Shown: in pieces, positions 9,066 to 17,764 of the stretch
Numbering within the stretch: the first letter of the stretch is position 1
Layout of the letters: each line of letters begins with the position of its first letter
From: Pseudomonas protegens
Lineage (GTDB): Bacteria; Pseudomonadota; Gammaproteobacteria; Pseudomonadales; Pseudomonadaceae
Length of the DNA: 64,000 nucleotides
Direction: 5' to 3'
Assembly: GCF_013407925.2 (NCBI RefSeq)
Contig: NZ_CP060201.1
Coordinates: 4,201,001-4,265,000, forward strand
Notes under the pieces: generated by a model
Database searches by the model: none
Seen by the model: the letters and a program-made list of their open reading frames with translations, nothing else
Told to the model about the DNA's origin: nothing
Position numbers and translations under genes: made by a program

Positions 9066-9635
9066 ATGGAGCCAATACTGCAACTCGAAAGCGCGCGCCT
9101 GCTGCTGCGCCAGTGGCGTGACGATGATTTGCCGGCGTTTGCCGCGATGTGTGCCGATCCACAGGTCATGCGCTACTTTCCCGCGCCCTTGAGTCGCCTG
9201 GAAAGTGCCGCGCTGATCGGGCGCATACGCGGGCATTTCGCCGAACATGGCTTTGGCCTCTGGGCGCTTGAGCGTAAGGATAGTGGCGCCTTTATCGGCT
9301 TTACCGGGCTGCTGGAGGTGGGCTTCGAAGCGCCCTTTACCCCGGCGGTGGAAATCGGCTGGCGCCTGGCCCGGGAACACTGGGGCCTGGGTTACGCCAG
9401 CGAGGCGGCCTGGACTGCCTTGCGTTGCGCTTTCGACCGCCTGGCCCTGGACGAAGTCGTGGCCTTTACCACCCGGGCCAACCTGCCGTCGCAGAAGGTC
9501 ATGCAGGCCATTGGCATGCATCACGCTGCCCAGGAGGATTTCGAACACCCGAAACTCGCCGCCGATCACCCGCTGCGCGAGCATGTGCTGTACCGCATTA
9601 CCCGCGAACAATGGCTGGAAACCTTGCATGGATAG
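9066..9635 (+). CDS. GNAT family N-acetyltransferase, RimJ/RimL-like
   Basis: 189 residues from the ATG at 9066, preceded by GGAGGG at good spacing; an upstream in-frame ATG overlaps the divergent gene and is rejected. It opens with LESARLLLRQWRDDDLPAF, the classic RimJ/RimL beta-strand, and has EIGWRLAREHWGLGYASEAA near residues 98-117, the acetyl-CoA pyrophosphate loop region. It transfers acetyl from acetyl-CoA to an amine; the acceptor is unknown. It sits divergent from an HDAC-like deacetylase, but no functional link is shown. Confidence 0.88.
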   Translation: MEPILQLESARLLLRQWRDDDLPAFAAMCADPQVMRYFPAPLSRLESAALIGRIRGHFAEHGFGLWALERKDSGAFIGFTGLLEVGFEAPFTPAVEIGWRLAREHWGLGYASEAAWTALRCAFDRLALDEVVAFTTRANLPSQKVMQAIGMHHAAQEDFEHPKLAADHPLREHVLYRITREQWLETLHG

Positions 9636-9738
9636 CAGGCGCGCACGTTTAGAATGTGCCGACGAGATACCTGGCCCCAATTGATATCACCGCCGCAGCC
9701 GAGATTGCGCGGTGTTGCCTTGTGTGAGGAGAGTCTGA

Positions 9739-10608
9739 ATGAGTCATGTGCTGGATGATCTGGTCGATCTGTTGACCCTGGAAGCCATCGAGGAAAACCT
9801 GTTTCGCGGTCGCAGCCAGGACTTGGGTTTTCGCCAGCTGTTTGGTGGTCAGGTGCTCGGCCAGTCGCTGTCCGCGGCCAGTCAGACGGTAGAGGAAGCA
9901 CGCCACGTGCATTCCATGCACGGCTACTTCCTGCGTCCCGGCGACGCCGCCTTGCCGGTGGTCTACCAGGTGGATCGGGTCCGCGATGGCGGCAGCTTCA
10001 GCACCCGGCGAGTGACGGCGATCCAGAAGGGCAACCCGATCTTCACCTGCAGCGCTTCCTTCCAGTACGACGAAGAAGGCTTCGAGCACCAGAGCCGCAT
10101 GCCCGAGGTGGTCGGGCCGGAAAACCTGCCCTCGGAGCTGGAGATCACCACCCAGCGCGCGCACCTGATTCCCGAGCACATGCGCGAGAAACTGCTGTGC
10201 CCCAAGCCCATCGAAGTGCGCCCGGTGACCGAGAAGGACCCCTACAACCCGCAGCCGATGGATCCGGTGAAGTACGTCTGGTTCCGCGCCGACGGCGCCC
10301 TGGCGGACATCCCGGCGTTGCACAAGTACCTGCTGGCCTACGCCTCCGACTTCGGCCTGCTGACCACCTCGATGCTGCCCCACGGCAAATCGGTGTGGCA
10401 GAAGGACATGCAGGTCGCGAGCCTCGATCACGCCCTGTGGTTCCACGCCGACCTGCGGGCCGATGACTGGCTGCTGTACGCCATGGACAGCCCCTGGGCC
10501 GGTAATTCCCGGGGCTTTTCCCGGGGCAGCGTGTTCAACCGTGCCGGGCAACTGGTAGCCTCGGTGACTCAGGAAGGGTTGATCCGTCATCGCAAGGATT
10601 GGGCATGA
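9739..10608 (+). CDS. tesB: acyl-CoA thioesterase II
   Basis: 289 residues, the normal TesB length, with two hotdog domains. Seen are FRGRSQDLGFRQLFGGQVLGQSL near the N-terminus, HSMHGYFLRPGD, and in the second half SLDHALWFH and the AMDSPWAGNSRGFSRGSVFNRAGQLVAS segment, typical of TesB family members. It hydrolyses medium- and long-chain acyl-CoA to free acid and CoA in the cytosol. GAGGAG precedes the ATG. The stop overlaps the ATG of the next gene (ATGA), so the two are translationally coupled. Confidence 0.93.
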   Translation: MSHVLDDLVDLLTLEAIEENLFRGRSQDLGFRQLFGGQVLGQSLSAASQTVEEARHVHSMHGYFLRPGDAALPVVYQVDRVRDGGSFSTRRVTAIQKGNPIFTCSASFQYDEEGFEHQSRMPEVVGPENLPSELEITTQRAHLIPEHMREKLLCPKPIEVRPVTEKDPYNPQPMDPVKYVWFRADGALADIPALHKYLLAYASDFGLLTTSMLPHGKSVWQKDMQVASLDHALWFHADLRADDWLLYAMDSPWAGNSRGFSRGSVFNRAGQLVASVTQEGLIRHRKDWA

Positions 10609-11198
10609 GTCTTTCAGAAATAAAACATTGGGTGTTCGACATGGACGGCACCCTCACCATCGCCGTGCATGATTTCGCGGCGATTCGCCAGGCGCTGTCG
10701 ATTCCTCCGCAGGACGACATCCTCACTCACCTGGCGGCCTTGCCGGCGGACGAGTCCGCGGCCAAGCACGCCTGGCTGCTGGAGCACGAGCGCGACCTGG
10801 CCCTGGGTTCGCGCCCGGCGCCGGGGGCGGTGGAACTGGTGCGGGAACTGGCCGGGCGCGGTTATCGCCTGGGCATCCTCACCCGCAATGCCCGGGAGCT
10901 GGCCCACGTGACCCTGGAGGCCATCGGTCTGGCGGACTGCTTTGCCGAAGCCGATGTGCTGGGGCGCGACGAGGCCCCGCCCAAACCCCATCCCGGTGGT
11001 TTGCTGAAGCTGGCCGAGGCTTGGGATGTGGCGCCGCAGCGCATGGTCATGGTCGGTGACTACCGCTTCGACCTGGACTGCGGACGCGCCGCGGGAGCGC
11101 GCACGGTGCTGGTGAACCTGCCGGACAACCCCTGGCCGGAGCTGACCGATTGGCATGCCCGGGATTGCGCGCAGTTGCGGGAATTGCTGTCGGTTTGA
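10605..11198 (+). CDS. HAD-IA family hydrolase
   Basis: 197 residues from the ATG at 10605, which overlaps the tesB stop as ATGA; a TTG two codons earlier lies within tesB. HAD motif I is FDMDGTLT (residues 10-17), motif II ILTRNA, the motif III Lys in PPKPHPGGLLK, and motif IV VGDYRFDLDCGRAAGA. It is a predicted Mg-dependent phosphatase of the phosphoglycolate-phosphatase-like group with a small alpha-helical cap. The coupling to tesB suggests co-expression, but the substrate is unknown. A REP element follows the stop. Confidence 0.88.
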   Translation: MSLSEIKHWVFDMDGTLTIAVHDFAAIRQALSIPPQDDILTHLAALPADESAAKHAWLLEHERDLALGSRPAPGAVELVRELAGRGYRLGILTRNARELAHVTLEAIGLADCFAEADVLGRDEAPPKPHPGGLLKLAEAWDVAPQRMVMVGDYRFDLDCGRAAGARTVLVNLPDNPWPELTDWHARDCAQLRELLSV

Positions 11199-11210
11199 GT
11201 GGCGGGCCCG

Positions 11211-11234
11211 TTCGCCGGCAAGCCGGCGCCTACT
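11211..11234 (+). repeat. REP element (single)
   Basis: TTCGCCGGCAAGCCGGCGCC followed by TACT, the common palindromic REP of the fluorescens group, between convergent genes. Confidence 0.75.
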
Positions 11235-12201
11235 GGAAGAGCGCCGCCTGACCTTCGGCTGAGGTGAACATCTTGTCGCCGTCGTGCCCGACGCCGGGCA
11301 CTTCCACCAGCCGTTGTGGCAAGCCTTGCGGGTGACGCCGCATCAGGTAGTCGAAGTAGTGGTGGCCGCGAATCAACCGGTAGGCGCCCTGGGCCTCGGC
11401 CGCGCAGCTCTTGTCCAGGGCCGGGTGGTTGGGGTCGATATCCTGCTGGCCCAACAGGTAGGTGATGTCGCGCTGCGCATAGCCCTGTTCCAGCTGGGCC
11501 GGAGACTGGCCGGCCGCATAAGCCGGTAGCCGGTTCAGGCCGTATTTCCAGTCGTTGAAGCCCGGGCAACTGAGCGGCTCGACTGCCACCGGGCGCGTGG
11601 CATCGAAGTAGGCGTAGGACGACGGATTGGCGATCACGAAGCGCAGGCCGATGCCGAGTGCTTTCAGCTCGGGATGGTTGCCGGTGGTCAGGGCATAACG
11701 CTGCACCACCTGGGCGCCGCCGGAGTGACCGGCGATCACCACCTCCTTGAGTGCCGGAAAGCGATTGCGCTCCTGCAGGCGCTGGAGGATGGCGTCCAGC
11801 ACCGCATAGGCGCTGATGGTCACGGGACCGGCAGCAGGCTCGCCGGCCATCCAGTCATTGCCGTTCCAGCGCAGTAGCGCGTCGGGCAACTGATGGCGGG
11901 CGATATCGCTCTGATTGAGAAACTGTGGGGCGATCACCAGGGTCGCGACGCCTTGCCCGGCCTGCTCGGCGGCAGTTTCGCCACTGTGCAGATAGGTCTG
12001 GGCATTGCGCAGTCGTCCATGGACGATGATCAGCACCCGCCGTACCCCGGGAAGCGGCTGGCGCCAGTCCTGGCTCAGGCCCAGGGCCAGCTGCCCACCC
12101 TCAAGGGCCAGGCGCTCGGGACTGACAACCTTGACTCCGTGCTCCGCTGCCTGGGCGCCGAGGCAGCCCAGGCACAGCAACGCCATCAGCAGCCGGCCCA
12201 T
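11230..12201 (-). CDS. exported alpha/beta hydrolase-like protein
   Basis: 323 residues with a signal peptide (MGRLLMALLCLGCLGAQAA). Alpha/beta-hydrolase features are LIIVHGRLRNAQTY (oxyanion region), the nucleophile elbow IAGHSGGAQV near residue 154 (G-H-S-G-G), and a late GVGHDGDKM that can supply the catalytic His. A probable periplasmic or secreted esterase/peptidase with unknown substrate. Its start abuts the stop of the upstream metallopeptidase gene (12202) without a gap, so they form a two-gene operon. Its last codons overlap the end of a REP element. Confidence 0.78.
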   Translation of the reverse strand: MGRLLMALLCLGCLGAQAAEHGVKVVSPERLALEGGQLALGLSQDWRQPLPGVRRVLIIVHGRLRNAQTYLHSGETAAEQAGQGVATLVIAPQFLNQSDIARHQLPDALLRWNGNDWMAGEPAAGPVTISAYAVLDAILQRLQERNRFPALKEVVIAGHSGGAQVVQRYALTTGNHPELKALGIGLRFVIANPSSYAYFDATRPVAVEPLSCPGFNDWKYGLNRLPAYAAGQSPAQLEQGYAQRDITYLLGQQDIDPNHPALDKSCAAEAQGAYRLIRGHHYFDYLMRRHPQGLPQRLVEVPGVGHDGDKMFTSAEGQAALFQ

Positions 12202-13092
12202 CTACAGGCTCTTGGCGGCGAAAGTGTCGCACTGACCGACCTGGCCCTGGCTGAAGCTGGTCTTGAACCAGCGCACCCGTTGCGCCGAGGTGCCGTGGGT
12301 GAAGGAGTCCGGCACCACCCGGCCCTGGCCTTGCTGCTGCAGGCGGTCGTCGCCGATGGCGTTGGCGGCGTTCAGGGCTTCTTCCACATCCCCCGGTTCC
12401 AGCCAGTTCAGGCGTTGCTGGGCGTGGTAGGCCCAGACCCCGGCCAGGCAATCGGCCTGGAGTTCCTGGCGCACCAGCAAGCCGCCGTCGCCTTCCATCT
12501 GTCGCCCTTGCTGGCGCGCGGTCTGCATTTTGGCCGAGACGCCGAGCAGGGTCTGCACGTGGTGCCCGACCTCGTGGGCGATCACATAGGCCTGGGCGAA
12601 GTCGCCGGCGGCGGAAAAGCGCTGGGCCATTTCCCGGAAGAAGTCCATGTCCAGGTACACCTGGCGGTCGGCCGGGCAGTAGAACGGCCCGCTGGCGGAA
12701 GTCGCGGCGCCGCAGGCCGAGTTGACCCGGCCACGGAACAGAATCAGCTTGGGCGCCTGATACTGGCGACCGGCCTGCTGGAAGATCTGGCCCCAGGTGT
12801 CTTCGGTGTCACCAAGGATGGCGCGCACGAACTCCGCCTGCTCGTCGTTGGCCGGTGGCGCCTTGCGCGCCTGGGGGGTGGCCGGGGCCGAGGTCTGGCT
12901 GCTCTGGCCGAGCAATTGCCCGAGGATCTGCAGCGGGTCCTGGCCGGTGGCCCAACCGATGCCGACGATCAGCACGATCGCCGTCAGGCTCAACCCCTTG
13001 CCGCCGCCGAAACGCATGCCGCCGCCACCGCCACTGCTGTCATCTCGCACGTCGACGACGTTGTCGCTGCGCCGGCCTTTTTTCCAAAGCAT
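12202..13092 (-). CDS. ypfJ: neutral zinc metallopeptidase, YpfJ/KPN_02809 family
   Basis: 296 residues, usual for the family. A charged start (MLWKKGRRSDNVVDVRDDS) and a glycine-rich patch precede one membrane segment at about 34-50 (GLSLTAIVLIVGIGWATG). The zinc motif HEVGHHVQ lies near residue 168, with QELQADCLAGVWA supplying the downstream acidic ligand. It is membrane anchored with its catalytic domain probably periplasmic. The substrate in Pseudomonas is unknown. Transcribed directly into the alpha/beta hydrolase gene. Confidence 0.88.
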   Translation of the reverse strand: MLWKKGRRSDNVVDVRDDSSGGGGGMRFGGGKGLSLTAIVLIVGIGWATGQDPLQILGQLLGQSSQTSAPATPQARKAPPANDEQAEFVRAILGDTEDTWGQIFQQAGRQYQAPKLILFRGRVNSACGAATSASGPFYCPADRQVYLDMDFFREMAQRFSAAGDFAQAYVIAHEVGHHVQTLLGVSAKMQTARQQGRQMEGDGGLLVRQELQADCLAGVWAYHAQQRLNWLEPGDVEEALNAANAIGDDRLQQQGQGRVVPDSFTHGTSAQRVRWFKTSFSQGQVGQCDTFAAKSL

Positions 13093-13231
13093 GGGGGAGT
13101 CCTCGTTTTTTCTGCTGGTCAGTGTTGCTGGTGGCTCAGACCGGCGCCAGTCCGGTCGTCAGGGATTTTTGCGCACGCTACCATGGCCCGGCGCCGGATC
13201 GATCCGGTCCAGACTCATTCGGGGCTTGCTA

Positions 13232-14161
13232 TTGAACATCGACACCCGCATCAAATTCCGTCACCTGGTGTGTTTTCTTGAAATGGCCCGCCAGGGCAGC
13301 CTGGCCCGAGCCGCCGATGTGCTGGCGGTGAGCCAGCCGGCAATGTCGAAAACCCTCAAGGAACTGGAGGACCTGCTGGAAACCCGGCTGTTTGCCAGGA
13401 GCAAGGCCGGCCTCAGCCTGACCGAGGCCGGGCGGGCGTTCCTGCGCTATGCCGGGCCTTCGGTGCAGGCCCTGCGCGAGGGCGTCAGCAGCTTGCGCGG
13501 CGGCGAATATGCCGCCGGGCTGGTGCGCATCGGCGTGCTCTCCACCGTGGAAAGCCTGCTGCTGCCGGAGGTGATGCGGCGCCTGCACCAGCGGCATTCG
13601 GCATTGACCGTGAGCGTGCTGACCGGCCCCAGCGCCCATCTGCTCTCGCAACTGCGGGTCGGCGACCTGGACCTGGTGGTGGGACGCATGACTGAGAGTC
13701 CGGAGATCCACGGCCTGAGCTTCGAGCACCTGTACAGCGAATCCATGACCCTGGTGGCGCGCCCCGAGCATCCGCTGGTGGTCGGTCCCTTCACCCGTGA
13801 CGCGGTCAGCAAATACCCCCTGGTGCTGCCTTTGGCCGGCACCAGCATCCGCAAGCACGCCGACAGCCTGTTCATTCAGTGCGCTATCGCCCCGTCGCAA
13901 CAGCGCCTGGAAACCCTGTCGGTGGCCCTGAGCCGGCGCTATACCCTGTCCAGCGATGCGCTGTGGATCGCGCCGCTGGATGCGGTGCGCCTGGATCTGG
14001 CCAATGGCGACTTGTGCGAACTGGACCTGGGCTTGCGCGAGCCCGGCGGTTCGGTGGGCATCTCCAGCAATGCCAGCTTGCCGCTCTCGCTGGCGGCGCA
14101 ATGGGCGGTGGACGTGCTCCGGGAAGTGGGACGGGCCTATCACGAGGGCAGTTATCCATAA
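13232..14161 (+). CDS. pcaQ: LysR-family activator of protocatechuate genes
   Basis: 309 residues from a TTG start at 13232 (MNIDTRIKFRHLVCFLEMA). The N-terminal LysR helix-turn-helix covers about residues 8-67 (GSLARAADVLAVSQPAMSKTLKELE), followed by a substrate-binding effector domain (VRIGVLSTVESLLLPEVMRR). Sequence style and position directly before pcaHG identify PcaQ, the activator that responds to beta-carboxy-muconate-type pathway intermediates. Unlike the divergent rhizobial arrangement, it is co-directional with its target, and its own stop codon lies inside the presumed operator. Confidence 0.88.
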   Translation: MNIDTRIKFRHLVCFLEMARQGSLARAADVLAVSQPAMSKTLKELEDLLETRLFARSKAGLSLTEAGRAFLRYAGPSVQALREGVSSLRGGEYAAGLVRIGVLSTVESLLLPEVMRRLHQRHSALTVSVLTGPSAHLLSQLRVGDLDLVVGRMTESPEIHGLSFEHLYSESMTLVARPEHPLVVGPFTRDAVSKYPLVLPLAGTSIRKHADSLFIQCAIAPSQQRLETLSVALSRRYTLSSDALWIAPLDAVRLDLANGDLCELDLGLREPGGSVGISSNASLPLSLAAQWAVDVLREVGRAYHEGSYP

Positions 14162-14173
14162 CCTTTTGGTTAT
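14158..14173 (+). promoter_or_regulatory. PcaQ operator-like inverted repeat
   Basis: ATAACC-TTTT-GGTTAT is a perfect 6-bp inverted repeat with a 4-base spacer. It matches the ATAACC-N4-GGTTAA site described for rhizobial PcaQ, and has the T-N11-A LysR form. It overlaps the pcaQ TAA stop and lies 92 bases before pcaH. Confidence 0.8.
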
Positions 14174-14264
14174 AGATCGCGGGCGGCTTTTCAATTTTCC
14201 CCGCGCCTGCTTTGTTTGAAACTGCGTCAGCTGCGCTCCATAAATCAAACAACAGGAGAACGAC

Positions 14265-14984
14265 ATGTCTGATGCAGACAGCAGTCGCTTCGTGATTCGC
14301 GACCGTAATTGGCACCCCAAGGCCCTGACCCCCGACTACAAGACCTCGGTTGCCCGTTCGCCACGCCAGGCGCTGGTGAGCATTCCGCAATCGCTCAGCG
14401 AAACCAGCGGCCCGGACTTTTCCCACCTGCGCACCGGGCGCTTCGACAACGACCTGCTGCTCAACTTCAACCACGGCGGCTTGCCGGTGGGCGAGCGGAT
14501 CATCGTTTCCGGGCGAGTCTGCGACCAGTACGGCAAACCGATTCCCCACACCCTGGTGGAGATGTGGCAAGCCAACGCCGGCGGCCGCTACCGGCACAAG
14601 AACGACCGCTACCTGGCGCCCCTGGACCCGAACTTCGGCGGCGTCGGCCGGGCCCTCACCGACCGCGACGGCTACTACAGCTTCCGCACCATCAAGCCCG
14701 GGCCTTACCCATGGCGCAACGGCCCCAATGACTGGCGTCCGGCGCATATCCACTTCTCCATCAGCGGGCCGTCGATTGCCACGCGCCTGATCACCCAGCT
14801 GTATTTCGAAGGCGACCCCTTGATTCCGCTGTGCCCGATCGTCAAGTCCATCGCCAATCCGGATGCGGTGCAAAGCCTGATCGCGCGCCTGGACATGGGC
14901 AACGCCAATCCCATGGACTGCCTGGCCTACCGCTTCGACATCGTGCTGCGCGGCCAGCGCAAGACCCACTTCGAGAACTGCTGA
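14265..14984 (+). CDS. pcaH: protocatechuate 3,4-dioxygenase beta subunit
   Basis: 239 residues, the standard length for PcaH. The family signature [20 protein letters not shown] is present. The Fe(III) ligands of the beta subunit are visible as Tyr in [12 protein letters not shown], Tyr in [22 protein letters not shown] and the two His of that segment. With PcaG it performs ortho (intradiol) cleavage of protocatechuate with O2 to beta-carboxy-cis,cis-muconate. ACAGGAG precedes the ATG. Ten bases separate it from pcaG, so the two form one operon. Confidence 0.97.
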   Translation: MSDADSSRFVIRDRNWHPKALTPDYKTSVARSPRQALVSIPQSLSETSGPDFSHLRTGRFDNDLLLNFNHGGLPVGERIIVSGRVCDQYGKPIPHTLVEMWQANAGGRYRHKNDRYLAPLDPNFGGVGRALTDRDGYYSFRTIKPGPYPWRNGPNDWRPAHIHFSISGPSIATRLITQLYFEGDPLIPLCPIVKSIANPDAVQSLIARLDMGNANPMDCLAYRFDIVLRGQRKTHFENC

Positions 14985-14994
14985 GGAGCCTGCC

Positions 14995-15600
14995 ATGCCT
15001 GTTCAACTGCTGCCTGAAACCCCCTCGCAAACGGCTGGCCCCTACGTGCACATCGGCCTGGCCCTGGCGGCGGCGGGAAACCCGACCCGCCCCGAGGAAA
15101 TCTGGAACCAGATGGCCAAGCCCGATGCGCCGGGCGAGCGGATCCTGCTGATCGGCCATGTCTACGACGGCAACGGCCATCTGGTGCGCGACTCCTTTCT
15201 GGAGTTCTGGCAGGCCGACCATGCCGGGGTCTACGACCCGGTGTTCGACACGGAAAAGCCGTTCAACTGCTTTGGCCGCACCGCCACCACCTTCGATGCC
15301 GGGGAATGGACCCTCAACACGGTCAAGCCCGGGGTGGTGAACAACGCGGCCGGAGTACCCATGGCGCCGCACATCAACCTGTCGCTGTTTGCCCGGGGGA
15401 TCAATATCCACCTGCACACCCGGCTGTACTTTGCCGATGAGCCGGAGGCCAACGCCCAGTGCCCGGTGCTGAACCTGATCGAGCAGCCGCAGCGCCGGGA
15501 AACCCTGCTGGCCCATCCTTGCGAGGTCGATGGCCAACGTGCCTACCGTTTCGATATCCGCATCCAGGGTGAAGGCGAGACGGTGTTCTTCGATTTCTGA
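14995..15600 (+). CDS. pcaG: protocatechuate 3,4-dioxygenase alpha subunit
   Basis: 201 residues, the usual PcaG length. It begins PVQLLPETPSQTAGPYVHIGLA, characteristic of the alpha subunit, and contains GHVYDGNGHLVRDSFLEFWQ and MAPHINLSLFARGINIHLHT. As expected it lacks the full iron ligand set, which lies on PcaH. It completes the alpha-beta oxygenase and shares the pcaH transcript, which ends at the strong terminator after the gene. Confidence 0.97.
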   Translation: MPVQLLPETPSQTAGPYVHIGLALAAAGNPTRPEEIWNQMAKPDAPGERILLIGHVYDGNGHLVRDSFLEFWQADHAGVYDPVFDTEKPFNCFGRTATTFDAGEWTLNTVKPGVVNNAAGVPMAPHINLSLFARGINIHLHTRLYFADEPEANAQCPVLNLIEQPQRRETLLAHPCEVDGQRAYRFDIRIQGEGETVFFDF

Positions 15601-15638
15601 AGCATCGCCAAGCCAGGAATGGCCAGCGTTCGAGAATC

Positions 15639-15680
15639 CGCCCCCTGACGCCACGCTGCGGTGTCAGGGGGCGTTTCGTT
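15639..15680. terminator. intrinsic terminator between pcaG and the aldo-keto reductase
   Basis: Eleven-base inverted repeat CGCCCCCTGAC / GTCAGGGGGCG with a 13-base loop, followed by TTTCGTTT. It serves pcaHG; the opposite-strand gene ends immediately beyond it. Confidence 0.85.
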
Positions 15681-16529
15681 TCAGTGGTCGAAGTGGTCCC
15701 ACACCGGAGCGAAGTCCGGGCTGACCTGACGCTGATCCTTGGGCAGGGCGGCGATCAGCGCCCGGTCGGCATCGTCCAGGTCAATCTTCAGGGATTCCAG
15801 GTTGGCCAGTTGGTTGGCCCGGCTGCTGGCCTTGGGAATCGCCGCGACGTTGTCCTGGTCCAGCAACCATTTGAGCGCCACCTGGGTCGGCAGCACGCCG
15901 TGCTTGGCGGCGATCTGCTGGATCTGGGCCACCTCCGACACCTTGTTGCGCGCCAGCGGGGTATAGGCGGTCAGCACCAGATCGCGTTCGCGGGCGTAAT
16001 CCAGCAGGCCGCTCTGTCCCAGCAGCACGTGGTATTCCACCTGGATCGCCGACAACGGCGCGCCCAGCCCTTCGATCACCCGGCGCAGCAGGGCCAGGGG
16101 AAAGTTGGCCACGCCAATGTGCTTCACCAGCCCCTGTTCCTTGAACGACACCAGGGTGTCGATGCTGCGCTCCAGCTCCCAGTCGCTGGCCGGCCAGTGA
16201 ATGTGGAACAGGTCGATGTAGTCGGTTTGCAGGGCTTTCAGGCTGCGTTCCAGCGAGTGGCGCATGGCATCGGGTTGCAACTGGTCCCACCAGACCTTGG
16301 TGGTGACGTGGATCTGCTCCCGGGGCACTGCGCTGTTGGCCAGGGCCAGGCCCACGGCCTCTTCGTTGTGGTAGGCCTGGGCCGTGTCGATGTGCCGGTA
16401 GCCCAGCTCCAGGGCTTGTTCCACGGCGCGGGTACATGCCTGGTCGAGCATCGGCCAGGTGCCCAGGCCGAGCTTGGGCATGTGCAGGCCGCTGTGGGTC
16501 AGGACCGGGCAATCTACGGTGTGAGGCAT
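15681..16529 (-). CDS. aldo/keto reductase, DkgB-like
   Basis: 282 residues from the ATG at 16529, with GGGAG 7-11 bases upstream; a TTG two codons earlier is less likely. AKR landmarks are GYRHIDTAQAYHNEEAVGLAL with catalytic Asp and Tyr, the catalytic Lys in HVTTKVWWDQL, the catalytic His in DLFHIHWP, and the cofactor loop AIPKASSRANQLANLES near residue 234. It reduces aldehydes or ketones, including 2,5-diketogluconate-like substrates, with NADPH. Divergent from the IclR regulator, which may control it. Confidence 0.88.
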   Translation of the reverse strand: MPHTVDCPVLTHSGLHMPKLGLGTWPMLDQACTRAVEQALELGYRHIDTAQAYHNEEAVGLALANSAVPREQIHVTTKVWWDQLQPDAMRHSLERSLKALQTDYIDLFHIHWPASDWELERSIDTLVSFKEQGLVKHIGVANFPLALLRRVIEGLGAPLSAIQVEYHVLLGQSGLLDYARERDLVLTAYTPLARNKVSEVAQIQQIAAKHGVLPTQVALKWLLDQDNVAAIPKASSRANQLANLESLKIDLDDADRALIAALPKDQRQVSPDFAPVWDHFDH

Positions 16530-16829
16530 GGGCAATCTCCCTGTGGATAAAACAGCGCTGCCGGTACGACAGGCTGCGGCGATGGCGGATGGTTGAGGCT
16601 TGGACAGCAGGGGCGGGCAGAAGATGCCCGGCCAATAGGGCTATGGAATGGTCGATTTGTGGAAGCCGGTTCCAAAAAATATACGGACTCGGCTAACCTG
16701 CGCACAAGGCGTTGTGCCGGGCTCCCAGGTCCGGTCGCGTCGATTCTGGGCGGTAATCGAACCTTGCCGCGCAGTTCCCCAACCGGCCCGTTGTCACTAG
16801 AATCGGCCAAATTTTGTCGGGACCCGACC
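16530..16829. other. divergent promoter region, aldo-keto reductase / IclR regulator
   Basis: Non-coding 300 bases. It contains GGAAGCCGGTTCC (an imperfect palindrome near 16660-16672), an AT-rich ATATACG, and a 13-bp perfect palindrome touching the iclR start. No copy of the GTTCGATAATCG operator found elsewhere in the region is present, though TCGATT...AATCGA half sites occur near 16740-16759. Confidence 0.4.
16816..16828. promoter_or_regulatory. 13-bp palindrome against the iclR start codon
   Basis: GTCGGG-A-CCCGAC ends two bases before the ATG at 16830 and covers the ribosome-binding region. It could be an autoregulatory operator or a translation-masking hairpin. Confidence 0.45.
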
Positions 16830-17609
16830 ATGGCTGGCAGTCAAATCGAACGCGTCTTCAGCGTTCTCGAACGTCTTACCGGTGATCCCCGCGGCCTGCC
16901 ATTGCAGACCCTGGCGGAACAGCTGGAGATTCCCAAGAGTGCAACCCATCGCCTGCTGGCGGAGTTGATTCGCCTGGGCTACGTGCGCCAGAACCCGGAC
17001 AACCTGCGCTACCAGCTGTCCACCCGGCTGGTGGCCATGGGCTTTCGCTACCTTTCGGTCAGCGGCGCCGACATTGTCCAGCCGGTGCTCGATCGCCTGG
17101 CCCAGGAGTCCGGCGAGCTGGTGCGCCTTGGGGTGATCGAGGGCGAGCGCCAGACCTGGATCGCCAAGTCCCAGGGCGCCCGGTCCGGCCTGCGCTACGA
17201 CCCGGACATGGGCCGCGAGGCGCCGTTGTTCTATACCGCTTCCGGGCATGCCTGGCTGGCCACCCTGAGCGATGCCGAGGCCTTGTCGCTGGTGGAGCGC
17301 CAGGGCGTGGAACCCCCGGCGGACCTGGGACCGAATGCCCCCCGCTCGAACATCGAGTTGCTCGAACGCCTGCGCCTGGCCCGCGAGCAGGGCTATGCCT
17401 GGGTCGAGGAAAGCTCGGCGGTCGGCACCTCGGCGATTGCCGCCGTGGTGCGCCACCCCATCGATGGCCGGGTGGTGGGCGTGCTCAGCATCGCCGGTCC
17501 CAGCGCGCGCCTGCCGTTGGCGCGGCTGCATGAGCTGGCGCCACTGTTGTTGCAGTTTGCCGAGGAACTGTCGGCCGCCAGCCAGGCTTCCGAACTGTTC
17601 AACCTGTAG
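16830..17609 (+). CDS. IclR-family transcriptional regulator
   Basis: 259 residues from the ATG at 16830 (MAGSQIERVFSVLERL). The winged helix-turn-helix is at about residues 5-65 (LPLQTLAEQLEIPKSATHRLLAELIRLGYV), followed by the IclR effector domain at about 75-250, with GREAPLFYTASGHAWLATL in the ligand pocket region. It is not a close look-alike of PcaR or PobR. Its position just before a promoter with an IclR-type operator (17765) suggests that it controls the following Gfo/Idh operon, and perhaps quiC and aroQE. Its TAG stop lies inside a REPIN. Confidence 0.88.
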   Translation: MAGSQIERVFSVLERLTGDPRGLPLQTLAEQLEIPKSATHRLLAELIRLGYVRQNPDNLRYQLSTRLVAMGFRYLSVSGADIVQPVLDRLAQESGELVRLGVIEGERQTWIAKSQGARSGLRYDPDMGREAPLFYTASGHAWLATLSDAEALSLVERQGVEPPADLGPNAPRSNIELLERLRLAREQGYAWVEESSAVGTSAIAAVVRHPIDGRVVGVLSIAGPSARLPLARLHELAPLLLQFAEELSAASQASELFNL

Positions 17610-17740
17610 CCGCTGCCGAGCCTGCGAGGCTGCGCAAAGGCCCGCAGGGCCTTGCTTGTCGATCTACCGTCGGGCGGGTGGTGGCCTTGATATCGCCGCG
17701 TCTGTTGCACAGCCGTTCGCAGCCTGCGGCAGCGGCTACA
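17605..17740. repeat. REPIN of the TGTAGCCGCTGCC family
   Basis: Starts TGTAGCCGCTGCCGAGCCTG and ends with the inverse CAGCCTGCGGCAGCGGCTACA, giving a long hairpin of about 135 bases. The iclR stop codon is the TAG of its first bases. Confidence 0.8.
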
Positions 17741-17764
17741 CAGGCTTCGGCTCGGCACAAAGCC

